Positions 33,159 through 45,462 of a stretch of DNA of 64,000 nucleotides are shown here, in pieces (position 1 is the first letter of the stretch; every line of letters begins with the position of its first letter). Below the pieces are notes generated by a model, which saw only the letters and a list, made by a program, of their open reading frames with translations, was not told the origin of the DNA and did not search any database. The position numbers and the translations under genes are program-made. This stretch comes from Rummeliibacillus suwonensis (GTDB taxonomy: Bacteria; Bacillota; Bacilli; Bacillales_A; Planococcaceae), in assembly GCF_007896435.1 (NCBI RefSeq), contig NZ_VCBL01000005.1, positions 1-64,000 on the forward strand, given 5' to 3'.

Positions 33159-34076
33159 TTACGCATTTTCCCAATACACTTGCTTGTGTTTAGCTGCTTC
33201 ATTCACCTGTTCGTCTGCATGATAACTACTACGAACTAATGGACCTGCTTCACAATGGCTAAAGCCTTTAGACATTGCTATTTTACGAAGTTTGCCAAAT
33301 TCCAATGGAGAATAATATTTTTTCACTTGTAAATGTTTTTTTGTTGGTTGTAGGTACTGACCAATCGTCATGATATCTACATTATTTGCGCGTAAGTCAT
33401 CCATTACTTCAATAATTTCTTCTTCTGTTTCGCCAAGACCAATCATTAAGGATGATTTTGTCGGGACATCTGGCTGCATTTCTTTTGCACGGCGCAAAAA
33501 TTCTAAAGAACGATCATATGTTGCACGTGCACGGACTCTTGGCGTTAACCTGCGTACTGTTTCTATATTATGATTCAAAATATCTGGCTTTGCATCCATT
33601 AAGATTTGTAGATTTTCTTTGACTCCTCCCATATCAGAAGGTAAAACTTCAATAGATGTAAATGGACTTTTACGACGAATCGCACGAACAGTCTCTGCTA
33701 ATACACTTGCGCCACCATCTTTTAGATCATCACGTGCTACAACAGTAATCACAACATGTTTTAGATTCATCAGTTGTACCGAATCAGCCACACGTTCAGG
33801 TTCTGCTAGATCAAGTTCGGTTGGAAGACCTGTTTTAACTGCACAAAAGCGGCATGCACGTGTACATACATTCCCCAAAATCATAAAAGTGGCTGTACGA
33901 CGTGCACCCCAACATTCGTGAATATTTGGACATTTTGCTTCCTCACAAACCGTATGTAAATTTTTGTCGCGCATTAATTTTTTTAAACCTTTATATTCTT
34001 CGCTTGTATTGAGTTTAATTTTTAGCCAATCTGGTTTTCGAATATATTCTTCTTTTGTTGGTTTACGTGATGTCAC
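33159..34076 (-). CDS. lipA: Lipoyl synthase
   Basis: A 305-residue radical SAM enzyme that inserts two sulfurs into octanoyl groups on lipoyl proteins such as GcvH (encoded at 57843) and E2 subunits. The auxiliary cluster motif [12 protein letters not shown] (about residues 43-54) and the radical SAM motif CTRACRFC (about 71-78) are both intact. The C-terminal RSSYHADEQ carries the conserved serine that ligates the auxiliary cluster. It starts with GTG at 34076, 6 nt after AGGAGTGA. Length is typical. Confidence 0.97.
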   Translation of the reverse strand: MTSRKPTKEEYIRKPDWLKIKLNTSEEYKGLKKLMRDKNLHTVCEEAKCPNIHECWGARRTATFMILGNVCTRACRFCAVKTGLPTELDLAEPERVADSVQLMNLKHVVITVVARDDLKDGGASVLAETVRAIRRKSPFTSIEVLPSDMGGVKENLQILMDAKPDILNHNIETVRRLTPRVRARATYDRSLEFLRRAKEMQPDVPTKSSLMIGLGETEEEIIEVMDDLRANNVDIMTIGQYLQPTKKHLQVKKYYSPLEFGKLRKIAMSKGFSHCEAGPLVRSSYHADEQVNEAAKHKQVYWENA

Positions 34077-34185
34077 GATAAGTCACTCCTATCAATTAGG
34101 TAAATGAGTAAATCCCCTACTGTTGTCAATTTAACATATTCAAGGTTTTCTCTCAACCTTGGGTTACTCACAAATAGCATATATC

Positions 34186-35043
34186 CTAATTATTATCTGA
34201 TGATGGTGTTTGCGTTGATGGTGTCTGAGATGATGGTGTTTGTGATTGAGGTGTCTCCGGTGATGTGGTTGAGGAATTAGGTGGTGTCGCTGGCAATGGG
34301 ACTTCGATTGATGGCTGTGTAGATGAAGCATCACTAGAATAAATATACGGAACATTTCCCTTTAATAAGGTTATAGCTACAGGGATTTTTTGTTCAACTT
34401 TCGCCGATTTACTATCAAAAGGTACGATTATTTGCACATTCACAGTTGTAAGTACACTATATTTGACCGCAGCATTGTTAATACCAAACTCGTGAATATC
34501 CTCTTCTACATTAATTTGTACATTGCCAATAACATGAAAACGAATCGGAATCTTGGGACCTAAATTTCCAAGTAGTGGCATACCTGTGGCCAGACCAATT
34601 GGTACATAAAAAACAATTCCCCCATCTTGCTGCATGGTATCTACATCATATTCAATGTCTCCATACTTCGGAAGATGGTCTAGATTGCCTCTTTCTGCTT
34701 CTTCTAAATGTGATTGTACAAGCGTTTGGGTTTCAGCCATAATTCGATTAATGATTTCCGTATTCAACTTTGTATCCACCAAGCTTTGGCTTTCTCCATC
34801 GCCTACACTCTCTATTACCTCATTGCTATCAAGAACATTGGTTGTACGAGAATTGATTGCTTGCCTGATTACATAAGAGGCTATTTTATTGGTTTCAACT
34901 TCTGCATATTGCATAAGGGTTGGCTTGAGTTGAATATTAATGAAATAAAAAAGCAATAGAACACAGCTGAAAAGACCAACCAAAAGGACAGGCAATAATT
35001 TTGATCTTTTAAATAGTGACTTTCTTTTTTTCATTAATCGCAA
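34186..35043 (-). CDS. yunB: Sporulation protein YunB
   Basis: A 285-residue protein with an N-terminal signal-anchor (LLPVLLVGLFSCVLLLFYF, about 15-33) and a large extracytoplasmic domain. Family segments include KIASYVIRQAIN, VYSHLEEAERG-like helices and PLLGNLGPKIPIRFHVIG. YunB family members are needed for efficient sporulation in B. subtilis. The protein is about 30 residues longer than B. subtilis YunB because of a Ser/Thr/Pro/Gln tail with near-tandem SQTPS units. The start is TTG, 7 nt after AGGAGG, which lies inside a perfect hairpin. Confidence 0.88.
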   Translation of the reverse strand: MRLMKKRKSLFKRSKLLPVLLVGLFSCVLLLFYFINIQLKPTLMQYAEVETNKIASYVIRQAINSRTTNVLDSNEVIESVGDGESQSLVDTKLNTEIINRIMAETQTLVQSHLEEAERGNLDHLPKYGDIEYDVDTMQQDGGIVFYVPIGLATGMPLLGNLGPKIPIRFHVIGNVQINVEEDIHEFGINNAAVKYSVLTTVNVQIIVPFDSKSAKVEQKIPVAITLLKGNVPYIYSSDASSTQPSIEVPLPATPPNSSTTSPETPQSQTPSSQTPSTQTPSSDNN

Positions 35044-35050
35044 AAAGATA

Positions 35051-35078
35051 CCTCCTAATCATTTATATGATTAGGAGG
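35051..35078 (-). promoter_or_regulatory. Perfect hairpin sequestering the yunB ribosome binding site
   Basis: Minus strand CCTCCTAATCAT-ATAA-ATGATTAGGAGG: a 12-bp perfect stem (35067-35078 and 35051-35062) with a 4-nt loop. The 3' arm ends in AGGAGG, the only ribosome binding site of yunB. In folded mRNA it would be fully base-paired, so yunB translation should be low unless the hairpin is opened. There is no T-run, so it is not a normal terminator. Confidence 0.7.
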
Positions 35079-35098
35079 GCGTCATTATTCGACTGGCG

Positions 35099-36193
35099 CT
35101 AAGTTAAGTATTCGACTTCAACTTTTTCGACTGATATATCCATTTCATCCGCTAAGAATATTTCATAGGTAGCCTTTAGCAATTCACCGTTTTCTTCAAA
35201 TATTCGAACCCAAGGTCTCTCTGCGTTTTCTTTATTTTGCTTACAAACAATCCCTCTACGTCCATCTGATAATAATAGAACAGTACCATTAGGATAATAA
35301 CTTACACAACGTTTAAGAGCATTCACGACTTTCTCGTCATATAATGTACCGCTTCCTTCTTTAATAATCTCCATTCCATCTGAAGGAAGCATTTTTTTAC
35401 GATATACACGATTAGAAGTGACTGCATCAAATACATCTGCTACAGCAATAATTTTGGCATATGGATGAATTTCAAAATCAAGCAGTCCTCTAGGGTAACC
35501 ACTACCATCTAATCGCTCATGATGCTGAAAAGCACAATGCGCAGACAATAGTGAAATAGTATGTAAATTTCTCAAAACATCAAAACCGTATTTGGTATGT
35601 AATTTCATGATTTCATATTCTTCATTTGTCAACCGACCAGGTTTTTTTAGAATTTCTTGAGGAATCATCATCTTTCCTACATCATGAAGGATTGCACCAA
35701 TACCGATTTGGCGGATTTCAACGGCATTATAATGCATTTCCTTCGCAATCGCAATGGAGTAAATGGCAACTTGTAGTGAATGTTGGTAAATATAATCGTC
35801 ATAAAGAAAGGCGTCACTTAATACCGTTAAAATTTCATGGTTACTTGTAATATTATCCAGCAGATCATCAATAATCGCAACAAAATGTTTAGACTGCTGA
35901 TCTAAGCAATAAGTAATATCTTTTCCCTTAAGTTTTTTTAGCTCGTTAAAAGATGATACTATCCGATCGACCGCATGTTGACGTACCGCTCTAGGCATCA
36001 CTTCTTTAATTTCAATATCTGTTGAAATACTATCATCGATATATACATATTGCACACTCAGGTCTTGCAATCTCTGGATAATCTGCTCTGTTACTTTTAC
36101 ACCTTTTTGTAGTAATGGTCTACCAGCTTCGTTCCAGATTGTCCTGCCAATCACCATATCTGTCTGTAATACTTTCGTTGAAATCAACCGCAT
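35099..36193 (-). CDS. HD-GYP domain phosphodiesterase
   Basis: A 364-residue protein. The HD-GYP domain covers about residues 140-310: HSLQVAIYSIAIAKEM, ILHDVGKMMIP (HD pair), HTKYGFDVLR, HHERLDGSGYP (the GYP motif) and KIIAVADVFDAVTSNR. Such domains hydrolyse cyclic di-GMP. The N-terminal part has no clear sensor. The start at 36193 (MRLIST) is preferred because the upstream TTG gives an untypical extension, though its site GGGGAA is weak. It lies between yunD and yunB, where B. subtilis has yunC. Confidence 0.88.
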   Translation of the reverse strand: MRLISTKVLQTDMVIGRTIWNEAGRPLLQKGVKVTEQIIQRLQDLSVQYVYIDDSISTDIEIKEVMPRAVRQHAVDRIVSSFNELKKLKGKDITYCLDQQSKHFVAIIDDLLDNITSNHEILTVLSDAFLYDDYIYQHSLQVAIYSIAIAKEMHYNAVEIRQIGIGAILHDVGKMMIPQEILKKPGRLTNEEYEIMKLHTKYGFDVLRNLHTISLLSAHCAFQHHERLDGSGYPRGLLDFEIHPYAKIIAVADVFDAVTSNRVYRKKMLPSDGMEIIKEGSGTLYDEKVVNALKRCVSYYPNGTVLLLSDGRRGIVCKQNKENAERPWVRIFEENGELLKATYEIFLADEMDISVEKVEVEYLT

Positions 36194-36241
36194 AACTTTT
36201 TCCCCAATCCGTTTAAGAATCAAAATGCCTAAAGGATGAAT

Positions 36242-37621
36242 TTAATGATTATCATTTTTATTATAAAGTTTTCCATATGACATCAGAATATCACGTAAAA
36301 ATTGTGGTAACAAGTATGTTTTTGGTAAATTTTTAAACTCTGGAAAGAAATAACCGAACGTAAACATATCTAGCGTCACTAACTTGTAAACTTTTACATT
36401 ACTGGCTTTCTCACCGTTAATAATCACTTCTCCTGCTGAATTAAGGGAACAACCGTATGTCAAAATTTTACCAAGAACTACACCTCTAAATCCTAATCCT
36501 TTTACCTCATTTCTCGGCCACTCAATAGATTGCTGCTGGGCAAGTTCTAATGTTTCTTTAAGCTCTTTACCTGTCAATTCGATCACACAAGCATTGATCG
36601 GATGTGGCAAGCATTGATGAACATCGAATGCTGTGACTGTACCCTTAGGAATATCTTTTAAAAAGATACCCGCATTGAACATCGCACAATCTGCTTTCGA
36701 AAACTGCAACAATCCTTTAGCAAAAAAGCGAGATAGCGCAGAGTGATGATACCATTCTTTATTTAAATAGTGATCTGCTTCAAATACTGGATGACTTAAA
36801 AGCATCTTCCCTTTTTGAAATAATTCTAATTCAAATTGTTCTTCTTCATCAACAGGAGGCAGATCAGAAGTTCTATACAATTCAGTCTTTTTAGAAACGA
36901 TTTTATTGGTTCGATCATCAAATTGAATCTCCGTATGACCTACAAAGAATCCAAATTTTCCACCACCCGTTAACAATGTATCTCCCACCAATTTACCTTC
37001 ATATAAAACATGATGTGTATGAGATCCAAAGATGACATCTATTTCAGGACATTGTATGGCTAGCTGCTCATCCATATGAATACCTAAATGTGACATGCAA
37101 AGCAATATGTCTACGTAAGGATGGATCTCATTTACTATATTTTTTAGTACAGGTAATGGCTCTTCAATTGTCCACCCCAGTGGTTCGTAATATGTCCGAA
37201 ATTCTGCAGTTGCAGCAATAACGCCTATTTTTGTACCTTGTGCTGTTGTATATATTTTGAATGGCTTTGCCCATTCAGGATTTTTATTTTCAGTTTTTAA
37301 ATTTCCCACAATCACGTCAAACTTCGCATCATGATACAACTCATTCAAATCGGCTTTAGATAATGTGATTCCCTCATTGTTACCAATCGTGACTGCATCA
37401 TATTGCGCGTCATTCAACATCTGTATATTCCCCTTACCAGCTGTTGCCTCTGTATATACATGTGAGCGGTCAATAAAATCACCGATATCAAAAATATAGC
37501 AACTATCGCCTACCTCTTCATGCCATTCTTTGCGTTCAGTCAATAATTTTTGAATTCGTGGCCAATAACCGAAATGGCTATGCACATCATTTGTATGATA
37601 TAAATGAATTGTTTCTAACAT
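36242..37621 (-). CDS. yunD: Metallophosphoesterase / 5'-nucleotidase YunD
   Basis: A 459-residue cytosolic enzyme of the UshA-like class, matching B. subtilis YunD (462). N-terminal metallophosphatase domain: HTNDVHSHFGYWPRI, IGDFIDRS, VTIGNNEGI (Asn in place of the usual His of GNHE, as in YunD), FGSHTHHVLYEG. The C-terminal 5'-nucleotidase domain (about 280-440) binds the substrate. No signal peptide, so it acts inside the cell. The TSS is not visible; AGAGGTGT precedes the ATG, 18 bp after yunE. Confidence 0.9.
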   Translation of the reverse strand: MLETIHLYHTNDVHSHFGYWPRIQKLLTERKEWHEEVGDSCYIFDIGDFIDRSHVYTEATAGKGNIQMLNDAQYDAVTIGNNEGITLSKADLNELYHDAKFDVIVGNLKTENKNPEWAKPFKIYTTAQGTKIGVIAATAEFRTYYEPLGWTIEEPLPVLKNIVNEIHPYVDILLCMSHLGIHMDEQLAIQCPEIDVIFGSHTHHVLYEGKLVGDTLLTGGGKFGFFVGHTEIQFDDRTNKIVSKKTELYRTSDLPPVDEEEQFELELFQKGKMLLSHPVFEADHYLNKEWYHHSALSRFFAKGLLQFSKADCAMFNAGIFLKDIPKGTVTAFDVHQCLPHPINACVIELTGKELKETLELAQQQSIEWPRNEVKGLGFRGVVLGKILTYGCSLNSAGEVIINGEKASNVKVYKLVTLDMFTFGYFFPEFKNLPKTYLLPQFLRDILMSYGKLYNKNDNH

Positions 37622-37639
37622 GAAGACACCTCTCTAAGC

Positions 37640-38464
37640 TTAGAACAATCCCTCGTAAACAGAGTGTATTCCAAGTAGCAATAATATAATTCGTAATGTA
37701 AATACCAAGGTATTTGAATTTATTCTTTTATTGAAAGCGGCACCTAATTTTGCACCAATATAAGCACCCGGTACAACTGGAAGTGTGTATAACCAAGGTA
37801 CGTGCCCAAGATAAATATGGCTGATCGAATTGACGATGGATGATAAAAATACCATGAACATAGCCGTTGCAACGGCAACATGTGGTGGAAATGCAAACAA
37901 AATGATCATAGCTGGTACAAGCATTGATCCTCCGCCAATTCCAAATAATCCAGATACCATTCCAATAAGAAACGTCAGTAAAACGGCAAACCAAATGGGA
38001 TAACCGTATATATACTCTTTATCGTCTTTGGAATGATAAAATTGTTGTTTCTTACCATGTTCTACAAACCAATTGATCGGCTTCATATGATCGCGAACAA
38101 GTAATATGATCGCTAAAATAATCAGTAATATACCAAAGTATAGATTAAAAGAGGGCAAATCTATGCCCTTATTCATATAAGCACCTACAATTGTTCCTGG
38201 CGCACTCCCTAAAAAGAAGATAAAGCCACTCTTATAATCAACCATTTTTGCTTTCATATATGATAATGTAGACGCCAATCCAGTTGCAATCATCATGATG
38301 ACAGAAAGACCTACAACCTTTTGTGGTGTTAAATCATCTATCATTCCAAACGTTGTACCGATAAATAATGTAGCAGGAATTAGAATGGCACCGCCTCCTA
38401 GACCGACAAGTGCACCAATTACCCCTGAGCAAACACCAATGACTGCTAGTAAAATATATTCCAT
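37640..38464 (-). CDS. yunE: TauE/SafE family sulfite/anion exporter YunE
   Basis: A 274-residue membrane protein with eight helices and the duplicated family motif: CSGVIGALVGLGGGAILIPATL (about 18-39) and GMVSGLFGIGGGSMLVPAMI (about 170-189). The family exports sulfite, sulfoacetate or similar anions. The ATG at 38464 is preferred to the GTG at 38467, because GGAG lies 7 nt upstream of ATG. It starts at the yunF stop codon and is translationally coupled to it. Confidence 0.9.
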   Translation of the reverse strand: MEYILLAVIGVCSGVIGALVGLGGGAILIPATLFIGTTFGMIDDLTPQKVVGLSVIMMIATGLASTLSYMKAKMVDYKSGFIFFLGSAPGTIVGAYMNKGIDLPSFNLYFGILLIILAIILLVRDHMKPINWFVEHGKKQQFYHSKDDKEYIYGYPIWFAVLLTFLIGMVSGLFGIGGGSMLVPAMIILFAFPPHVAVATAMFMVFLSSIVNSISHIYLGHVPWLYTLPVVPGAYIGAKLGAAFNKRINSNTLVFTLRIILLLLGIHSVYEGLF

Positions 38465-38466
38465 CA

Positions 38467-39321
38467 CTAATCTCCTTCAAATAAATCCAATTGTTTTGGA
38501 GATAAATATTGATACTCAATACCAAGCATTTTCTGCAATGTCTTTGCGTTTCCTGCTGCATGATGATCTGAATTATTATTAAATAATACATAGACCTCTT
38601 TTGCTGTGTTTTGCAATTTTTCTACCACTTTCTTTAATCCTATTAGTTCTTCATCTGTGTAATTATATAAAAATCGAACCTTTCTCCATTGTTCATTATT
38701 TCCCGGATTACGCCAACCATGTATATTTCGCCCATGAATTCGAAGTAAAACTCTGTCTCCTGTAGGAATTGGCACTAAAGGCACTGACCCTTCTCCTGCC
38801 TGTGGTTCATCGCAAACTGTATGAAAGAGTTGCTGCTCTCTTAAAAAGTTCAATGTTCCTTCCATAAAATCCTCGCTATACCAAGTGCGATTTCGAAATT
38901 CAATAGCAACAGGGAAATCTGCAAGTTGCTGTTTAATGTAACGGATATACTGAACATTCTTTTGCTGGCAGTCAAACCACGGCGGAAATTGGACAAGTAC
39001 CAGCGCTAATTTTTCAGCCTCCTGAAATATATGTATGGATTTTCTAAAAGCTTCGAACATTTTTTTAGCACTTTCATAGGGATTTTCCTCGCGCAAGTGC
39101 CCTGTCATTCCTTGATATGCTTTCACCACAAACTGAAAATGATCAGGGGTTTCTGTTATCCATTTCTGAACATTGGCTACGGAAGGGATGGAGTAGAAAG
39201 AAGTGTCCAATTCAACTATCGGAAAGTGACCACTATAATCAAATAGTTTATCTCTAGATGCTGAAGGTGAACGATATAGACTCGGGTGATCACTCCAACC
39301 TGTCAATCCTATATAGATCAT
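38467..39321 (-). CDS. yunF: DUF72 family protein YunF
   Basis: A 284-residue TIM-barrel protein of the DUF72 family: LTGWSDHPSLY (start), ELDTSFYSIP (about 39-48), FVVKAYQGMTGH, AIEFRNRTWY and VLFNNNSDHHAAGNAKTL. No catalytic function is established. First gene of the yunF-yunE-yunD-HD-GYP-yunB run on the minus strand. A perfect TTGAAA-TCG-TTTCAA dyad (39392-39406) lies about 70 bp upstream and resembles, but does not match, a CcpA site. Confidence 0.88.
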   Translation of the reverse strand: MIYIGLTGWSDHPSLYRSPSASRDKLFDYSGHFPIVELDTSFYSIPSVANVQKWITETPDHFQFVVKAYQGMTGHLREENPYESAKKMFEAFRKSIHIFQEAEKLALVLVQFPPWFDCQQKNVQYIRYIKQQLADFPVAIEFRNRTWYSEDFMEGTLNFLREQQLFHTVCDEPQAGEGSVPLVPIPTGDRVLLRIHGRNIHGWRNPGNNEQWRKVRFLYNYTDEELIGLKKVVEKLQNTAKEVYVLFNNNSDHHAAGNAKTLQKMLGIEYQYLSPKQLDLFEGD

Positions 39322-39433
39322 GATTCTCCCTCCTGTTTGTTAAGTACATCCATCATATCATAGCTACGGGGAGGAACTATATTGTATTGCATTGAAATCG
39401 TTTCAAAAAAGAAAGATTTTCAATAATAGGAAT

Positions 39434-39487
39434 GAATCAATTTCCTAACTCAGAATCTTGATGAAAAATGATTTATGAAATTGATTC
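39434..39487. repeat. 11-bp inverted repeat upstream of yunF
   Basis: GAATCAATTTC (39434-39444) and GAAATTGATTC (39477-39487) are perfect inverted repeats 32 bp apart. The right arm region TTATGAAATTGATTCGAATAC is nearly identical to 10300-10320, which also takes part in an inverted repeat. Confidence 0.45.
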
Positions 39488-39544
39488 GAATACTATTCCA
39501 AATTTATATTTAGCACGCACTAGCCATTCATATAGATCCCTCAA

Positions 39545-39610
39545 ATTTATGCGCACCAAATAAAAAAGAGATATAACTGCAAATAATACATTGCCGTGTA
39601 TATCCCAACT
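39545..39610 (-). terminator. Probable terminator of the VOC gene
   Basis: Minus strand GGGATATA/TATATCTC arms (one wobble) with a partly paired interior, followed by TTTTTTAT. Confidence 0.45.
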
Positions 39611-39612
39611 TA

Positions 39613-39981
39613 TCAATTAATCACTGTTCCAAAACCGATTAAATAACCATCCAAATCGCGAATCGCAAATTCTTTTAACTTTTCACCATCTATCTCTCTT
39701 ATTTTCGGATAATAGGCGAAAAGAGCACCTTTGTTTTTTACTTTTTGGAATAATTTATCTAATCTTTCTTCACTCTCTACATAACTAAAAACATTCCACA
39801 AATTCCGATTAGGCTTGACATCTTCAATTTTTTCTGCTTGTACTAACTTTATAGCTAGTCCACATTCTTTCTGAAAAAAGATGCCTTCAATCTCCTCACA
39901 ACTTAATACAGTTTGATAGAAGAATTTAGCCAATTCAATATCTGAAACAAGCAGCACACTTACAGATGATAGTAAATGCAT
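39613..39981 (-). CDS. VOC (glyoxalase/bleomycin-resistance fold) protein
   Basis: A 122-residue single-domain VOC protein: SVSVLLVSDIELAKFFYQTVLS at the start, then KECGLAIKLV and the C-terminal EFAIRDLDGYLIGFG typical of the family's metal-site Glu region. Substrate unknown; relatives are dioxygenases, isomerases or antibiotic-binding proteins. GAGGTG lies 11 nt before the ATG. Monocistronic, with a dyad upstream. Confidence 0.85.
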   Translation of the reverse strand: MHLLSSVSVLLVSDIELAKFFYQTVLSCEEIEGIFFQKECGLAIKLVQAEKIEDVKPNRNLWNVFSYVESEERLDKLFQKVKNKGALFAYYPKIREIDGEKLKEFAIRDLDGYLIGFGTVIN

Positions 39982-40020
39982 AAGAAACGCTACACCTCAT
40001 TATAAAGAGTTCACATCTTC

Positions 40021-40040
40021 GTTCTGAGAATTATCAGAAC
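40021..40040. promoter_or_regulatory. Palindromic operator candidate upstream of the VOC gene
   Basis: GTTCTGA-GAATTA-TCAGAAC is a perfect 7-bp dyad 40 bp upstream of the VOC start. On the plus strand an AATTTTTTAA tail follows, so a terminator is an alternative, but no plus-strand gene precedes it. Confidence 0.4.
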
Positions 40041-40105
40041 AATTTTTTAACTAATTCATAATAACATGTTTTTATTGATTAATATACATTTTTTATAAAA
40101 AATGC

Positions 40106-40142
40106 TAAAAAACCCGAAAATCATAATTCATGATTTTCAGGT
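40106..40142 (-). terminator. Terminator of the suf operon
   Basis: ACCTGAAAATCAT/ATGATTTTCGGGT stem (40130-40142 and 40112-40124, one wobble) followed on the minus strand by TTTTTTAG. Confidence 0.85.
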
Positions 40143-40170
40143 CTTAGGAAAATGGAATAATGAATGGCTT

Positions 40171-41568
40171 CTAACCAATAGCCCCTTCCATTTCGAACTT
40201 GATTAATCGATTCATTTCGACAGCATATTCCATAGGTAGTTCTTTTGTGAATGGTTCGATGAAGCCCATGACGATCATTTCGGTTGCTTCTTGTTCAGAA
40301 ACACCGCGACTCATCAAGTAGAATAATTGTTCTTCTGACACTTTTGAAACTTTTGCTTCATGTTCAAGAGCAATTTGGTCATTCATGACTTCGTTGTATG
40401 GAACTGTATCAGATGTAGATTGGTTATCCATAATCAACGTATCACATTCAACATTAGCACGTGCATTGGTTGCTTTTTTACCAAATTTCACTTGACCACG
40501 ATATGTTACGTTACCACCATGTTTTGAAATAGATTTAGAAACAATGGTTGAAGAGGTATTAGGTGCTAAGTGAATCATTTTCGCACCTGTATCTTGGTTT
40601 TGACCACGGCCAGCAATGGCGATAGATAAGGTCATACCGCGAGCGCCTTCACCTTTTAAGATACAGGCTGGGTATTTCATCGTCAATTTAGAACCGATAT
40701 TACCATCTATCCATTCCATTGTAGCGCGTTCTTCACATGTTGCACGTTTTGTAACTAAATTATAAACGTTGTTTGCCCAGTTTTGAATCGTTGTGTAACG
40801 GCAATATGCATCTTTTTTGATGAAGATTTCTACAACTGCACTGTGTAGTGAGCTTGTTGTATAAACTGGTGCAGTACATCCTTCAACATAGTGTACGCTT
40901 GCACCTTCATCAACAATAATAAGGGTACGTTCAAATTGCCCCATATTTTCAGAATTAATACGGAAATAGGCTTGTAATGGTGTTTCAAGTTCAATACCCT
41001 TTGGTACATAGATGAATGATCCACCAGACCAAACAGCTGAGTTAAGGGCCGCGAATTTGTTGTCATTTGGCGGAATTGCTTTACCAAAATATTCTTTGAA
41101 GATATCTTCATTTTCACGAAGAGCGGAGTCAGTATCTTTAAAGATAACGCCTAGTTTTTCAAGGTCCTCTTTCATGTTATGGTAAACAACTTCTGATTCA
41201 TATTGAGCAGACACACCAGCAAGATATTTTTGTTCCGCTTCTGGGATACCCAATTTATCGAAAGTTGCTTTGATTTCTGCTGGCACTTCATCCCAAGACT
41301 TTTGAGTTGCTTCAGACGGTTTTACATAGTAAGTAATCTCATCAAAGTTAAGTCCAGATAAATCGCCACCCCATTGTGGCATAGGTTTTGAATAGAATAT
41401 GTCTAATGATTTTAGACGGAAATCCAACATCCATTGTGGCTCATTTTTCATTTTAGATATTTCTTTAACGATTTCAGGAGTCAACCCACGTTCTGTACGG
41501 AAGATCGATACGTCTTTATCATGGAAGCCGTACTCGTAATCGCCAATTTCAGGCATTTTTTTAGCCAT
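40171..41568 (-). CDS. sufB: Fe-S cluster assembly protein SufB
   Basis: A 465-residue scaffold subunit of the SufBCD complex, which builds Fe-S clusters in the cytosol. The beta-helix core begins near [21 protein letters not shown]; the conserved [12 protein letters not shown] carries the key cysteine (about residue 256). C-terminal [22 protein letters not shown] is shared with SufD. Length matches B. subtilis SufB (465). GGAGGAG precedes the ATG. It is the last gene of sufC-sufD-sufS-sufU-sufB, 32 bp after sufU. Confidence 0.97.
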   Translation of the reverse strand: MAKKMPEIGDYEYGFHDKDVSIFRTERGLTPEIVKEISKMKNEPQWMLDFRLKSLDIFYSKPMPQWGGDLSGLNFDEITYYVKPSEATQKSWDEVPAEIKATFDKLGIPEAEQKYLAGVSAQYESEVVYHNMKEDLEKLGVIFKDTDSALRENEDIFKEYFGKAIPPNDNKFAALNSAVWSGGSFIYVPKGIELETPLQAYFRINSENMGQFERTLIIVDEGASVHYVEGCTAPVYTTSSLHSAVVEIFIKKDAYCRYTTIQNWANNVYNLVTKRATCEERATMEWIDGNIGSKLTMKYPACILKGEGARGMTLSIAIAGRGQNQDTGAKMIHLAPNTSSTIVSKSISKHGGNVTYRGQVKFGKKATNARANVECDTLIMDNQSTSDTVPYNEVMNDQIALEHEAKVSKVSEEQLFYLMSRGVSEQEATEMIVMGFIEPFTKELPMEYAVEMNRLIKFEMEGAIG

Positions 41569-41600
41569 TTTTTCTCCTCCATTCTAGATTTTCATCTATA

Positions 41601-44564
<2,964 letters not shown>

Positions 44565-44583
44565 GTTTGCTCATCCTCCTTTA

Positions 44584-45369
44584 TTATGCTTCTTGTCCTG
44601 ATGTTTCTTCTTCGTCTTCGATCCCTAATTCTTTTTTAATCCAGTCGTAACCTTCAGCTTCTAGTTTTTCTGCTAATTCAGGACCACCAGAACGAACTAC
44701 TCTACCTTGCATCATGATGTGAACATGATCAGGCGTAATATAGTTAAGTAAACGTTGATAGTGAGTGATCATTAAACAACCAAAGCCTTCACCGCGCATA
44801 GCATTGATCCCTTTTGACACTACTTTTAAGGCATCGATATCAAGACCAGAGTCAATTTCATCTAGGATTGCAAATTTAGGTTTTAACATCATCAATTGAA
44901 GAATTTCATTACGTTTCTTTTCCCCGCCTGAGAATCCTTCGTTTAAGTAACGTTGCCCCATTTCTTCAGGCATTTCTAAAAATTCCATTTTGTCATCTAG
45001 TTCACGGATGAATTTCATAAGAGAAATTTCGTTACCTTCTCCACGACGTGCATTGATAGCTGAACGTAAAAAATCAGCATTTGTTACACCAGAAATTTCT
45101 GATGGGTACTGCATGGCTAAGAACAGGCCAGCTTTTGCACGTTCATCCACTTCCATTTCAAGAACATTTTTACCGTCTAAAGTGATAGAACCTGAAGTAA
45201 CTTCGTATTTTGGATGTCCCATAATAGCGGACGCTAAAGTGGATTTACCTGTACCATTTGGTCCCATTATTGCATGAATTTCGTTTGTATTGAGTGATAA
45301 GTTAACACCCTTTAAAATCTCTTTCTCGTCAATAGCAACGTGAAGATCTTTAATGACTAATGTTGACAT
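44584..45369 (-). CDS. sufC: Fe-S assembly ATPase SufC
   Basis: A 261-residue ABC-type ATPase that powers SufB-SufD rearrangement. Walker A GPNGTGKST (about 36-44), signature GFSGGEKKRNEILQ (about 142-155), Walker B FAILDEIDSGLDID, and the H-loop MITHYQRLL. First gene of the operon, with CGGAGG 8 nt before the ATG and a good promoter 65 bp upstream. Confidence 0.97.
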   Translation of the reverse strand: MSTLVIKDLHVAIDEKEILKGVNLSLNTNEIHAIMGPNGTGKSTLASAIMGHPKYEVTSGSITLDGKNVLEMEVDERAKAGLFLAMQYPSEISGVTNADFLRSAINARRGEGNEISLMKFIRELDDKMEFLEMPEEMGQRYLNEGFSGGEKKRNEILQLMMLKPKFAILDEIDSGLDIDALKVVSKGINAMRGEGFGCLMITHYQRLLNYITPDHVHIMMQGRVVRSGGPELAEKLEAEGYDWIKKELGIEDEEETSGQEA

Positions 45370-45433
45370 TCTATTACCTCCGTTTAATTCAGTGAATGAA
45401 ATGCATAACCATTTCTAATTTAATATCATTCTA

Positions 45434-45462
45434 ATTTTAGCTTAAAAAAAAATCGTTTGCAA
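45434..45462 (-). promoter_or_regulatory. Promoter of the suf operon
   Basis: Minus strand TTGCAA (45457-45462), 17-bp spacer, TAAAAT (45434-45439). A perfect dyad TTGAAAATC/GATTTTCAA (about 45549-45570) lies about 90 bp farther upstream and could be a regulator site. Confidence 0.6.

Noticed and set aside
34164-34355. Histidine-rich small frame antisense-phase to the yunB tail
   Set aside because: It is another reading frame of the repetitive tail of yunB and has no start site of its own.
39392-39406. CcpA (cre) site upstream of yunF
   Set aside because: TTGAAATCGTTTCAA is a fine dyad but one base shorter than the cre consensus and mismatched at the second half-site.
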